A stretch of DNA of 19,905 nucleotides from Cardiobacterium sp963553325. GTDB lineage: Bacteria > Pseudomonadota > Gammaproteobacteria > Cardiobacteriales > Cardiobacteriaceae. Position numbers and translations under genes: made by a program. Position 1 is the stretch's first letter. Each line of letters starts with the position of its first letter. The notes below the pieces were generated by a model. The model had not been told where the DNA came from. It worked only from the letters and a program-made list of their open reading frames with translations, and searched no databases. Below, one piece after another: positions 1 to 7,348 of the stretch. The stretch covers positions 1-19,905 of the forward strand of contig CAUVOF010000034.1 of assembly GCA_963553325.1 (NCBI GenBank), read 5' to 3'.

Positions 1-33
1 CCGTTTTTCGTTTTTTCAAGTACTTAGGTGAAT

Positions 34-46
34 TGTAAACAGCCCC
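34..46 (+). repeat. Partial copy of dispersed palindromic repeat
   Basis: TGTAAACAGCCCC matches the right end of the dispersed repeat seen complete at 98-132 and 11858-11899. Only the right tail is present. It lies in the non-coding stretch at the left edge of the window, where I see no gene. Confidence 0.5.
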
Positions 47-97
47 TAGGGTGGGCGGCGTATTGTATCGATGTGTTGGTATGGGTGCGGTCGTGTT

Positions 98-132
98 TTT
101 ACATACACGATAGTCGCTACCCTGTATGTAAA
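98..132 (+). repeat. Dispersed palindromic repeat, copy 1
   Basis: Perfect 10-bp inverted arms, TTTACATACA at 98-107 and TGTATGTAAA at 123-132, flank a 15-bp centre containing CGCTACCC. The same arms and centre recur at 3290-3314 plus 4633-4649 (split by the insertion sequence) and at 11858-11899, and in degenerate form at 5661-5697. All copies are intergenic. The element encodes nothing and is small enough to be a REP/MITE-type sequence. Confidence 0.75.
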
Positions 133-171
133 TTTAGGGAAGGGTTGTCTGCAATTCAGCCGTGCGATTGT

Positions 172-199
172 GTAGGTCGGGCATTTATGCCCGACCTAC
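172..199 (+). repeat. REP-like perfect palindrome
   Basis: GTAGGTCGGGCAT at 172-184 is followed, after TT, by its exact reverse complement at 187-199, a 13-bp stem with a two-base centre. The same core (GTCGGGCAT/ATGCCCGACCTAC) recurs at 5836-5887. It sits 5 bp past the stop codon of the efflux-pump pseudogene, so it could end its transcript, but there is no clear T-run. Such palindromes are usually REP sequences moved by RAYT-type transposases; no such gene is in the window. Confidence 0.7.
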
Positions 200-204
200 T
201 GCTG

Positions 205-2633
205 TTATTCCTCTGCCGCAGCCTGTTTTTCGCCCATCGCCGCGCCGAATTTTTCAAACATTTCGTTCATGTATTCGGCGTCGCCGTAGTCGGGCATGCG
301 CACGCCGTCGGGCAGGTTTTGTAAGGCGGGCAGGGCGTTTACTTGTGCGAGCGCGTCGCCGATGGTGGCGCCGTTTGTTAGGTCGGCTTCTACGGCGATG
401 CGGCGTTCGCGGTCAAAGCGTTCCAGGCTCGCCGCGCCTTCGCCGAATTCCAGGCGGGCGACGTTTTCCAGGGCGACGGTGCCGCCGTTGCCGCTGGCGA
501 TTTGCAGGCGGCGCAGGGTGGCGAGGTCGTTGCGCGCCTGTTCGGCGAGGACGACACGGATGGGTACTTGTCGGTCGGGGAAGGTGAAGCGGGCGGCGTT
601 GGCGTCGGTGTCGCCGACGGTGGCGATGCGCAGCAGATTGCCCACCGCTTGCGGGGTTACCCCCATTTTTGCCGCTTCGTCGGCAAGCAGTTTGACTTGC
701 AGCTCGGATTTGATGAGCGGCGCGTTGATTTGCACGTTTTTCACGCTCGGCAGTCCCTGCATTTGGCTTTTTAAGGTTTGCGCGGTTTGTGTCAGCAGTT
801 GCGGGTTGTTGCCGGTGAGCAGGATGGATATGTCGCGCTGCGCCATTTCGTTGCGGAAGGCGAAGCGGATGTCGCTAAATTGGGCGAGCGCGTCGCGGGA
901 TTTGTCTTCAAAGGCTTTTTGGCTGACGCTGCGCTGGTCGTGCGGTTTCAAGCGGATGAGGATTTCGCCTTTCGCCACTTCGCCGCCGCTGCCGGCGGTG
1001 GTGAAGACGTGCGCCACTTCGTTGTATTGGCGCAGGGTTTGTTCGATTTTGCGCATGTAGGCGTCGGTTTGTTGCAGGGTGCTGGATGGCGGCAGTTGTA
1101 CGTCGATTTGGCTCATGCCGACGTCGCCTTTGGGCATGAAGCCGGTGGGCAGCAGCGGGAACAGCATCATCGAGCCGGCAAGCAGCGCCGTGGCAAGACG
1201 GGCAACCAAGAGCGAGGCGAGGACGGCAGCGGATACGGTGATACCGAATTGGCTGAAATACATCCCCACGGTTCCGCTGATAAAGCTCACCGGCAGGAAG
1301 ACGGCAACGGTGGTGGCGGTAATGGCGACAACGGCAAAGCCGATGGCGTCCGAGGCGTCCAGGGCAGCCTGAAAGGGGCGTTTGCCCATGTGCAGGTGCT
1401 GTTCGATGTTTTCGATTTCGACGATGGCGTCGTCCACCAAGATGCCGATGACCAGGGTGATGGCAAGCAGGGATATGCTGTTTAGGGTGTAGCCCAGCCA
1501 GTGCATCACGGCAAAGGCGGGCAGGATGGAAAGCACCAGCGCCACGGCGGAAACCACGGTGGCGCGCCAGTTGCGCAGGAAGAGGAATACCACCAGCACG
1601 GTGAGCGCCGCCCCTTCGAGCAGGGTGTCCATCGCCACGGTGTAGTTTTCGCGGGTGGCATCGACGCTGTTATAGACCTCGCGGATTTGGATGTTCGGAT
1701 AGGCATCTTGCAGCTGCGCCAAGGTGTCCTGCACGTTTTGCGCGACCACGGTATCGCTTGAGCCTTTGGCACGAAAGACGTTGAACCCCAGCACTTCACG
1801 CCCGTTCAGGCGGGTGAGGCTGCGCACTTCGGCATGGCTGTCGGTAATATCTGCCAGCTCTGCCAGTTGCACCTTGCGGCTGTCGGGCAGGGCAATCGGC
1901 AATTCTGCCAACGCGCGCAAATCGGCGCGGCTGCCCAAAACGCGCACGGATTGCTTTAGTTATTGAGCTGCGTTCTGCCGGCGGGAATATTGGCGTTGGT
2001 TTGTGCGAGCTGCTGGCTGACCTGTTCGGCGGTGATGCCCAGGGCGTTCAAACGTTCGGGCTTGAGCGCCACGCGGATTTCCTGCTTCTCGCCGCCCAAG
2101 CGCTTCACCTGCTGCACGCCCGCTTGCGCAAGCAGCTTGCGGCTGACGGTTTCGTCGATAAAAAAGGACTATTCCGTCTGGTTCATGTCGGGCGACTGCA
2201 CCGCGTAATACGCGAGCGCGCCGCCTTCAATATCCACCCGCTCTACCACGGGATTGTTGATGCCCTGCGGCAGTTCGTCGCGGATTTGCGTGATGGTATT
2301 GCGCACATCGTTCACCGCGCGGTCGCTATCGACGCCAAGCTGGAATTCCACCATGGTGCTGGAACTGCCCTCGGTAATGGTGGACGTGATATGGCGCACG
2401 CCAGTCATGCCCGAAATCGCGCTTTCCACGCGGCGCGTTACCGAATTTTCTAGCTCTTCCGGCGATGCCCCCGCCTGACTGACGGACACGCTGACAATCG
2501 GAAAACTGACATTGGGGTTGGCATTAATCGGCAGCTTCTGAAAAGACGAAATCCCCGCGACCGTCAGCACAAAAAACAAGACGATGGTCGGAATCGGGCG
2601 GCGAATCGCCCAAGAAGAAAGTTTCAACGACAT
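205..2633 (-). pseudogene. RND-family multidrug efflux pump, inner-membrane subunit, multiply disrupted
   Basis: Three pieces of one proton-driven RND pump (AcrB/MexB superfamily) lie in order on the minus strand. The first, 2169-2633, starts MSLKLSSWAIRRPIPTIVLF and covers TM1 and the start of the porter domain to residue 154, where an amber TAG occurs; the frame continues beyond it as SFFIDETVSRKLLAQ. A frameshift near 1955-1965 (after PAGRTQLNN) leads into a 580-codon stretch beginning at a GTG that is not a genuine start. That stretch has the TM4 motif ILVDDAIVEIENIE, but VARLATALLAGSMMLFPLLP, near 1165-1195, joins the end of the first TM bundle directly to the segment before the second periplasmic loop, so an in-frame deletion of perhaps 60-90 residues is likely. 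The C-terminus ends soon after DYGDAEYMNEMFEKFG, where family members continue for another membrane bundle. The usual length is about 1040 residues. It cannot make a working pump. Confidence 0.9.
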
Positions 2634-2642
2634 GGGTTTTCC

Positions 2643-2775
2643 TTATTCCTGCACGAGTTGCGGCGCAACGCGGTCGCCTGCGCCGACAAAATCTGCTGAC
2701 CCTGCAAAGCGGGGGTAATCGCGATTTCATCCCGCGCCACCCAGTTACCGCCCAGCCGCAAAACCGGGCTGAACG
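2643..2775 (-). pseudogene. C-terminal remnant of RND periplasmic adaptor (membrane fusion protein)
   Basis: Minus-strand translation upstream of the pump gives LRLGGNWVARDEIAITPALQ followed by GQQILSA, then in a shifted frame AGDRVAPQLVQE and a stop at 2643-2645, nine bases before the pump ATG. Position and spacing are those of the adaptor gene that normally precedes an RND pump in its operon, and the residues fit the C-terminal membrane-proximal segment of such adaptors. A frameshift near 2680 is needed to read through. Everything upstream of about 2775 is missing: the sequence runs straight into a regulator fragment on the other strand. Identification rests mainly on operon position. Confidence 0.55.
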
Positions 2776-2781
2776 CAAAAA

Positions 2782-3081
2782 CAGATTGCCGACGAATGGC
2801 TTATCCCCAAACAAACCGTGTTCAACATCTGCAAAGACTACAAAGAAAAAGGCTGGATTACCTTTAGCGAAAGCGTGACCGACAAACGCGAACGCATCAT
2901 GCACCTTACCGAAAGCGGCAAAGCGCAAGCGCTGCCCGTGTGGCAGGCAACACGGCAACTGAGCGAGAAAACCTTTGCCCAATTCGGCGCAGAAAAAAGC
3001 GCGCAGCTCTTTGCGCTGATGACGGAATTTTCCGAAATCTGCCAATGGCAGATAGCGCGAACCGAGGTGGATACAGAATAG
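2782..3081 (+). pseudogene. MarR-type transcriptional regulator, 3' half only
   Basis: The frame reads QIADEWLIPKQTVFNICKDY, then KEKGWITFSESVTDKRERIM and HLTESGKA, to a TAG at 3079-3081. This is the recognition helix, the beta-wing with the D-x-R-E-R pattern and the C-terminal dimerisation helices of a MarR-family winged-helix repressor. The N-terminal helices and start codon are absent; an in-frame TGA occurs near 2770. MarR proteins commonly sit divergently beside the efflux genes they control. Here the 5' ends of both regulator and adaptor are gone and the leftovers are directly joined, so one deletion probably removed the divergent promoter region. The first GTG in frame (2818) is not a credible start because it lies inside the DNA-binding domain. 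Confidence 0.75.
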
Positions 3082-3089
3082 GAACAGCA

Positions 3090-3120
3090 AAAGGCCGCCT
3101 GAAAAAGACGGTCTTTTCAA
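3090..3120 (+). terminator. Possible intrinsic terminator after the MarR fragment
   Basis: GGCCGCCT, GAAAA, AGACGGTC, then TTTTC can fold with one wobble pair and one mismatch, nine or so bases past the regulator stop. It also resembles a degenerate Neisseriaceae uptake-sequence pair. It is a weak hairpin. Confidence 0.4.
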
Positions 3121-3289
3121 GCAAAAATCTGTTTACGCCGCCAAAATGGATTGAGCAGCGGTACTTGCAGTGCCAAAGAAACCCACCTCACGCTGGACAA
3201 TGGGGCAGCAGGAAAATTCAACTTCGCCAATAAAGCCCAGCGCTTCCTTGCTCATGCCGAGCTGTTCGGCATTACTTTGCGGGGGGGCG

Positions 3290-3314
3290 TTTACATACAC
3301 GTTTCCCGCTACCC
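3290..3314 (+). repeat. Dispersed palindromic repeat, copy 2, left half (interrupted by IS)
   Basis: TTTACATACA (3290-3299) followed by CGTTTCCCGCTACCC matches the left arm and centre of copies 1 and 4. The copy stops at CTACCC (3309-3314), where the insertion sequence begins; its right half resumes at 4633. Confidence 0.8.
3309..3314 (+). repeat. Target-site duplication, left (CTACCC)
   Basis: CTACCC immediately before the IS matches CTACCC at 4627-4632 immediately after it. An uninterrupted copy of the target (CGCTACCCTGTATG) is visible at 11876-11889 and has this hexamer only once, confirming the duplication. Confidence 0.9.
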
Positions 3315-4626
3315 TGTACAGACCGGAGACATAGGTAACACATGTGCGCAGACATGGGTGACACATGTGCGGGGACATAGGTAACACTTTTACCGTCCCA
3401 AACGACGGAGAAAACCTATGACCTGGAGAACCTCTACCGTGACCCAACAACGCAGCGAATTCCTCGCCCTGGCACGCCTGCCGGACAGCAACATCAGCGA
3501 GCTTTGCCGCCGCTTCGGCATTAGCCGCAAAACCGCCTACAAATGGCTTAAACGCGACAGCGTCGAAGACCGACCACGCCGTCCGAAAAACAGCCCCAAA
3601 CGCAGCGATACGGCGCTTGAAACGCAAGTGCTTGCCGTGCGCGATGCCCATCCTGCCTGGGGCGGGCGCAAAATCGCCCACCTGCTCAAGCGCGACCAAG
3701 AAATCCACATCGCCCCCAGCACCGTCACCAACATCCTGCACCGCCACGGGCGTATCAGCGCCGAGGCGAGCGAGGCGGCGACGCCGTGGCAGCGCTTCGA
3801 GCATCCCTACCCCAATGCCCTGTGGCAGATGGACTTCAAAGGACACGTCGGGATGAACAACGGCGGGCGCTGCCACCCATTGACCATCCTGGACGACCAC
3901 TCGCGCTACAACATCCTGCTGCTGGCGCTGGCCAACGAGCGCGGGGAAGGCGTGCAGGCGGCGCTGGTGCAAGCATTTACACAATATGGCCTGCCGGAGC
4001 GCATCAACATCGACAACGGCGCGCCTTGGGCCAGACGAGGCGGCCTGACGCAGCTGGCGGTCTGGCTGATACGCCTGGGCATCCGCCTGAGCTTCAGCCG
4101 CCCTTACCACCCGCAGACCAACGGCAAAGACGAGCGCTTCCACCGCAGCCTCAAGGCAGAAGTGTTTGCGGTGCACACCCTCGGCGACCTGCAACACGCC
4201 CAGCAACTTCTTGATAACTGGCGACATTGCTACAACCACGAGCGCCCGCACGAAGCGCTCGACATGGACACCCCGGTAAGCCGCTACCGCATCAGCCCGC
4301 GGACGATGCCGACCGTGCTGCCACCGATTGAATACCCCAGCGGTGATTTAGTGCAAACGGTACATCCCGGCGGCTGGATTTTGCTGCAAGAACAAAAGGT
4401 TTACGTCGGCACGGCGCTGGTCGGATTACCGGTCGCATGCCGGCCGAAGCAGGGTAGCGAAGGGGCGTATGACCTGTACTTTTGCCACCAAAAAATAGGC
4501 GAAACCACCCCGCCAAATCCCCCGACAAACGAAGGCTGATAGACTATACCCGACTGTTACCCATGTCCGCGCACATGTGTTACCTATGTCCCCGTACACC
4601 TGTTACCCATGTGTCCGGTCTGTACA
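3315..4626 (+). mobile_element. Complete IS481-family insertion sequence, 1312 bp
   Basis: Both ends begin TGTACAGACCGG (3315-3326, and as reverse complement at 4615-4626). Inside each end lie three copies of GACATRGGTRAC spaced exactly 23 bp apart: at 3328, 3351 and 3374 on the left and, inverted, at 4556, 4579 and 4602 on the right. These are presumably transposase-binding sites. The element carries one intact transposase gene, is bounded by a 6-bp duplication (CTACCC) and has split a palindromic repeat. Intact ends, an intact gene and a perfect duplication suggest a recent, possibly still mobile insertion. Confidence 0.93.
3418..4539 (+). CDS. IS481-family DDE transposase
   Basis: The 373-residue protein has an N-terminal helix-turn-helix (about residues 24-46, ISELCRRFGISRKTAYKWLK) followed by a basic linker and an rve-type integrase core. 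The acidic triad is visible as D139 (WQMDFKG), D199 (NIDNGAPW) and E239 (NGKDERFHRSLK), with the PYHPQTNGKDERFH signature typical of this transposase group. It cuts and rejoins DNA at the element's inverted ends. The ATG at 3418 follows GGAGAAAACCT, an adequate ribosome-binding site, and the gene fills nearly the whole element. No frameshift or missing catalytic residue is seen, so it should be functional. Confidence 0.95.
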   Translation: MTWRTSTVTQQRSEFLALARLPDSNISELCRRFGISRKTAYKWLKRDSVEDRPRRPKNSPKRSDTALETQVLAVRDAHPAWGGRKIAHLLKRDQEIHIAPSTVTNILHRHGRISAEASEAATPWQRFEHPYPNALWQMDFKGHVGMNNGGRCHPLTILDDHSRYNILLLALANERGEGVQAALVQAFTQYGLPERINIDNGAPWARRGGLTQLAVWLIRLGIRLSFSRPYHPQTNGKDERFHRSLKAEVFAVHTLGDLQHAQQLLDNWRHCYNHERPHEALDMDTPVSRYRISPRTMPTVLPPIEYPSGDLVQTVHPGGWILLQEQKVYVGTALVGLPVACRPKQGSEGAYDLYFCHQKIGETTPPNPPTNEG

Positions 4627-4632
4627 CTACCC
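4627..4632 (+). repeat. Target-site duplication, right (CTACCC)
   Basis: Second copy of the hexamer found at 3309-3314, directly abutting the right end of the IS481-family element. Confidence 0.9.
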
Positions 4633-4649
4633 TGTATGTAAACAGCCCC
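4633..4649 (+). repeat. Dispersed palindromic repeat, copy 2, right half
   Basis: TGTATGTAAACAGCCCC is the right arm and tail of the repeat whose left half is at 3290-3314. It ends 20 bp before the rlmH start codon. Confidence 0.8.
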
Positions 4650-4669
4650 TTGCAGACACACTGACAAAT

Positions 4670-5140
4670 ATGCACATCGAAATCATCGCCGTTGGCCAAA
4701 AAATGCCGGATTGGGTCAATCGAGGCTATGCCGACTACGCCGGGCGCTTAAGCGGCGATCTCACCCTCGGCCTCACGGAAATCCCTCTACAAAAGCGCAG
4801 CAGCGCCAGCCAGCTTGCGGCGGCACAAAACAAAGAAGCGGCGCAAATCAAAAGCGTGCTGCAAACCTGCGACCACATCGTTACCCTCGACATCCCCGGC
4901 CGCGTGCATAGCAGCGCAAGCCTTGCCGCCCGCCTGCAACATTGGCAGGCGCAGCATCGCCGCCTCGCCCTGGTCATTGGCGGCCCGGAAGGCATCGCGG
5001 CGGACATCAAGGCACTCGCCGGCGAAAGCTGGTCGCTGGGCGCGCTCACCCTGCCGCATCCGCTGGTGCGCATCATCGTCGCCGAAGCGCTGTACCGCGC
5101 CTGGAGCATCAACCACAACCATCCCTATCATCGTGCCTAG
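4670..5140 (+). CDS. rlmH: Ribosomal RNA large subunit methyltransferase H
   Basis: This 156-residue SPOUT-family enzyme methylates N3 of pseudouridine 1915 in helix 69 of 23S rRNA, on assembled 70S ribosomes, using SAM. Recognisable blocks are AVGQKMPDWV (residues 7-16), VTLDIPGR (71-78), the SAM-site glycine loop VIGGPEG (102-108), SLGALTLPHPLVRIIVAEAL (122-141) and the C-terminal NHPYHR (150-155); these match the Escherichia coli protein closely in order and length (155 residues there). The reading frame is open upstream to 4577, but the extra codons come from the insertion sequence and the palindromic repeat, so ATG 4670 is the start; its ribosome-binding site is weak. In many bacteria rlmH follows rsfS; here that context is replaced by the IS, which may have altered its promoter. 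Confidence 0.95.
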   Translation: MHIEIIAVGQKMPDWVNRGYADYAGRLSGDLTLGLTEIPLQKRSSASQLAAAQNKEAAQIKSVLQTCDHIVTLDIPGRVHSSASLAARLQHWQAQHRRLALVIGGPEGIAADIKALAGESWSLGALTLPHPLVRIIVAEALYRAWSINHNHPYHRA

Positions 5141-5193
5141 CTGCCAGCACATTCGCAGCCGCATCATGAACTCACCCAACTAGCGAGAAACTC

Positions 5194-5658
5194 ATGCTAC
5201 TTCCTCGACAACATTCCGCCGGTTACCTGGTCAATCACGCCGCCCGCCAGTTTGGCGTCCTTCTTGCCGAACGGCTAAAACCGCTTGGCCTTGCCCCGGC
5301 GCAAAATGCCGTGCTGCTGGTGCTTTGGCAGGAAGACGGCTTAAGTCAGCGCGAATTGGTCGAAATCCTGGACGTGCGCCAGGCAACGGTCGCCAAAACG
5401 CTGGACCGCATGGAGCGCGATGGCCTGATTGCACGCGCACCGCACCCGAACGACGCGCGCAGCAAGCTGATTTGCCTGACGGAAAAAGCGCGCGCGCTGG
5501 AAGGGGCGGTTACCGGCATCGCCCGCAGCGTCAATAACGAAGTGCTGGCGGTCTTGAACGAGGAAGAACGCGGCCAGTTTTTGGAAATGCTGAACCGCAT
5601 CATCGAACACCAACGCAGCCTGACCGGCGACTGCGTGGCAGTGGCGGACGAGGAATAA
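5194..5658 (+). CDS. MarR-family transcriptional regulator
   Basis: A 154-residue winged-helix DNA-binding protein, full length for the family. The DNA-binding domain runs from about residue 34 to 100: SQRELVEILDVRQATVAKTL contains the helix-turn-helix (recognition helix about 62-73), and NDARSKLICLTEKA is the wing with the conserved D-x-R pair. N- and C-terminal helices would form the dimer interface. Such proteins are usually repressors released by small phenolic or oxidant ligands. It starts 53 bp after rlmH in the same direction, so the two may be co-transcribed. It is not obviously OhrR: the reactive N-terminal cysteine of that subfamily is absent (its cysteines are in LICLTE and GDCVAV). 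A phenolic ligand would be attractive given the phenol-producing enzyme nearby, but that is speculation. It is distinct from the broken MarR at 2782-3081. Confidence 0.9.
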   Translation: MLLPRQHSAGYLVNHAARQFGVLLAERLKPLGLAPAQNAVLLVLWQEDGLSQRELVEILDVRQATVAKTLDRMERDGLIARAPHPNDARSKLICLTEKARALEGAVTGIARSVNNEVLAVLNEEERGQFLEMLNRIIEHQRSLTGDCVAVADEE

Positions 5659-5660
5659 AG

Positions 5661-5697
5661 TGATAAACACGAACCCCGCTACCGCGTATGTAAACGA
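5661..5697 (+). repeat. Dispersed palindromic repeat, degenerate copy 3
   Basis: AAACACGAACCCCGCTACC and GTATGTAAAC match copy 4 at 11858-11899, but the left arm is eroded (TGATAAACAC) and CCCTGTATG reads CCGCGTATG. It starts just after the MarR stop codon. Confidence 0.6.
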
Positions 5698-5781
5698 CCA
5701 ATCAGCCGCCAAAAAAACATGGCGCCATTTGCCGCATAGCGCAAACGTTGGCGCCTCATCTTCGGCAGTAAAGCGAAAACA

Positions 5782-5809
5782 AAGCCCCGCACATTGGCGG
5801 GGCTTTTTT
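5782..5809 (+). terminator. Intrinsic terminator
   Basis: Nine-base stem AAGCCCCGC (5782-5790) and GCGGGGCTT (5797-5805) with loop ACATTG and a run of T to 5809. It lies about 120 bp past the MarR gene and probably ends the rlmH-marR transcript. A second inverted pair, GGCGCCA (5721-5727) and TGGCGCC (5749-5755), lies between the gene and this terminator. Confidence 0.85.
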
Positions 5810-5835
5810 GCATATTTTGCCGGCTTGCGAGCAGA

Positions 5836-5887
5836 TTTATGCCCGACATTGCGAATGGGATTTGTCGGGCATAAATGCCCGACCTAC
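5836..5887 (+). repeat. REP-like palindrome cluster
   Basis: TTTATGCCCGACA (5836-5848) pairs with TGTCGGGCATAAA (5863-5875); the latter overlaps a second palindrome, GTCGGGCAT (5864-5872), AA, ATGCCCGAC (5875-5883), continuing to CCTAC. The same core forms the perfect palindrome at 172-199 in the opposite sense (AA here, TT there). It lies between the convergent ends of the MarR unit and the minus-strand cluster. Confidence 0.7.
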
Positions 5888-5927
5888 AAAGGATAGCAAT
5901 CCACCCGCTTTACCGGGCGGGGTACGC

Positions 5928-6563
5928 TCAAAAGATGGTTACCTTTTGGCTGCCAACGGTAAAACCATGTTGGTCTTCGTTGCGGCAGGTGAGGCTGTCG
6001 GCTTGGCGTTCGCATTGCCACGCCTCGCCGTGGATGCTTTGTCCATCGGCGAATTCGGCGGGCGCGTCGCCCATATCGGTATCGCCGCGGCATTCCCAGC
6101 GGATATCCGCTTCGCCACCCGGCGCGGGCAGGATGAGGGTGGCGACCCATGCCACGCCGCAATCGGCGGGGCGTTTTTGCGCCAGTTTGCCGCTCACGGC
6201 AACGTCTATTTGGCAACGCACGCCCTGATAGGGCGGCTCGACTAAATCCGGTTTCTGCACGTCGCCGCCGCAGTAGGCGAGGAAGTCGCCGTTCCGCCCC
6301 TGACCGGGCAGGTTGAAACGCTGGCTGAAGATGCCGTCGCTGCTGGCGGTGCTATTTTTTTTCGCCTGGACGGTGGTTAGGGTATCGCTGCCAGCGTTCG
6401 CCGCATCCGGTGCGGTTCCCTGTTGTTGCGCGGCGATGGTGCGCTGTATGTCGCCGGCAGTCAAGACAGCGGCGCTTGTCCCGTCTGTCGCCGCAAGCGG
6501 GGGAACGGTTTGCGCCTGCGCGGTGATGGCGATACAGGTGGCAAGGAGCAGGATTTTTCTCAT
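5928..6563 (-). CDS. Small secreted protein, possibly DUF6636-like, function unknown
   Basis: The 211-residue product begins with a clear Sec signal peptide, MRKILLLATCIAITAQAQ, likely cleaved after AQA near residue 17, so it should reach the periplasm. Residues about 20-75 are low-complexity, rich in Ala, Thr, Gln and Asp, probably a flexible linker. The C-terminal 130 residues contain several cysteines (YCGGDV, VRCQI, ADCGVA, WECRG, WQCERQ, LTCRNE) and end with LTCRNEDQHGFTVGSQKV. That pattern (W-x-C, then C-x-N-x-x-GHGF) resembles the DUF6636 type of disulfide-bonded secreted domain; I am only moderately sure of the resemblance. The start ATG follows GGAGACTACC. It begins 33 bp after the ABC-transporter ATPase stop in the same direction, so it may be the last gene of that operon. 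No enzyme motif is evident. Confidence 0.75.
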   Translation of the reverse strand: MRKILLLATCIAITAQAQTVPPLAATDGTSAAVLTAGDIQRTIAAQQQGTAPDAANAGSDTLTTVQAKKNSTASSDGIFSQRFNLPGQGRNGDFLAYCGGDVQKPDLVEPPYQGVRCQIDVAVSGKLAQKRPADCGVAWVATLILPAPGGEADIRWECRGDTDMGDAPAEFADGQSIHGEAWQCERQADSLTCRNEDQHGFTVGSQKVTIF

Positions 6564-6596
6564 GGTAGTCTCCGGTGAGTGGAAAGGTTAAGCGCG

Positions 6597-7346
6597 CTAC
6601 TCGGCGCGAATCTGCTGTAAAAACCGCTTGGTGCGTTCGTGCTGCGGGTGGTGGAAAAGCGCGTCCGGGCTGCCTTGTTCGACGATGACGCCGCCGTCCA
6701 TCATCACCACCACGTCCGCTACTTCCAGCGCGAATTTCACTTCGTGGGTAACGACAATCATCGTCCAGCCTTCGCGCGCCAGTTCTTGAATGGTGCCGAG
6801 CACTTCCTGCACCAGTTCGGGGTCAAGCGCCGAGGTCGGTTCGTCAAAGAGCATCAGCTCCGGGCGGATGGCAAGGGCGCGGGCGATGCCGACGCGCTGT
6901 TGTTGGCCGCCGGAGAGTTGGTAGGGGTAGTGGTCGCCTCTATCGGCAAGCCCGACTTTTTCCAGTAAATATTGGGCATCGTCGCGCGCTTCGTTGACGC
7001 TTCTGCCCTGGACGATGACCGGCCCTTCCATGATGTTTTCCCGTGCGGTTTTGTGCGGAAAGAGGTTGTAATGCTGGAAGACCATGCCGCTCTTGCGGCG
7101 CAGGGCGAGGATGTCTTTTTTCCCTGGTTTTTGCGCGAAGTCGATGGTAAGCGGTGCCGCGCCGTCGAAGGCGATGGTGCCCGCTTCCGGCATTTCCAGC
7201 GCGTTTAAGCAGCGGAGGAAGGTGGTTTTGCCGCTGCCGGAAGGCCCGAGGATGACGACGACGCTGCCTTTGGCAACGTCGAGGTCGATGCCGTGCAGGA
7301 TGGTGTGGTTGCCGAAGGTTTTGCGGATGTTGCGGATGGTGAGCAT
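6597..7346 (-). CDS. Polar amino-acid ABC transporter, ATP-binding subunit (cystine/glutamine type)
   Basis: This 249-residue cytoplasmic ATPase powers the importer encoded just upstream. It has all motifs of an active ABC domain: Walker A GPSGSGKT (34-41), Q-loop VFQHYNLFPH (Q91), signature LSGGQQQR (144-151), Walker B LMLFDEP with catalytic E169, D-loop SALD, and switch His in VTHE (H200). The sequence is of the PAAT group that includes GlnQ, HisP and TcyN; FPHKTARENIMEGPVIV is especially like cystine importers. Its ATG lies 2 bp after the permease stop codon, so translation is probably coupled. The substrate cannot be read from this subunit alone. Confidence 0.93.
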   Translation of the reverse strand: MLTIRNIRKTFGNHTILHGIDLDVAKGSVVVILGPSGSGKTTFLRCLNALEMPEAGTIAFDGAAPLTIDFAQKPGKKDILALRRKSGMVFQHYNLFPHKTARENIMEGPVIVQGRSVNEARDDAQYLLEKVGLADRGDHYPYQLSGGQQQRVGIARALAIRPELMLFDEPTSALDPELVQEVLGTIQELAREGWTMIVVTHEVKFALEVADVVVMMDGGVIVEQGSPDALFHHPQHERTKRFLQQIRAE

Positions 7347-7348
7347 GG

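Noticed and set aside
1360..3105. Neisseriaceae-type DNA uptake sequences (near-matches GGGCAGCCTGAA at about 1361-1372 and AGGCCGCCTGAA at about 3091-3102)
   Set aside because: Only two near-matches in almost 20 kb, one inside a coding remnant. Genomes with uptake sequences carry about one per kilobase, so this does not support a Neisseriaceae host.
3133..3288. Possible minus-strand gene tail reading AEQLGMSKEALGFIGEVEFS and on
   Set aside because: It has no start of its own, runs into the palindromic repeat and IS at its 5' side, and I do not recognise the family. It could be a gene fragment cut by the repeat but cannot be supported.
3133..4251. Long open frame on the strand opposite the transposase
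   Set aside because: It is the antisense shadow of the GC-rich transposase gene; the plus-strand frame has all catalytic motifs, the minus-strand frame has none.
5194..5658. OhrR, the usual repressor of ohr
   Set aside because: The reactive N-terminal cysteine of OhrR proteins is absent and the gene is about 6 kb from ohr, next to rlmH.
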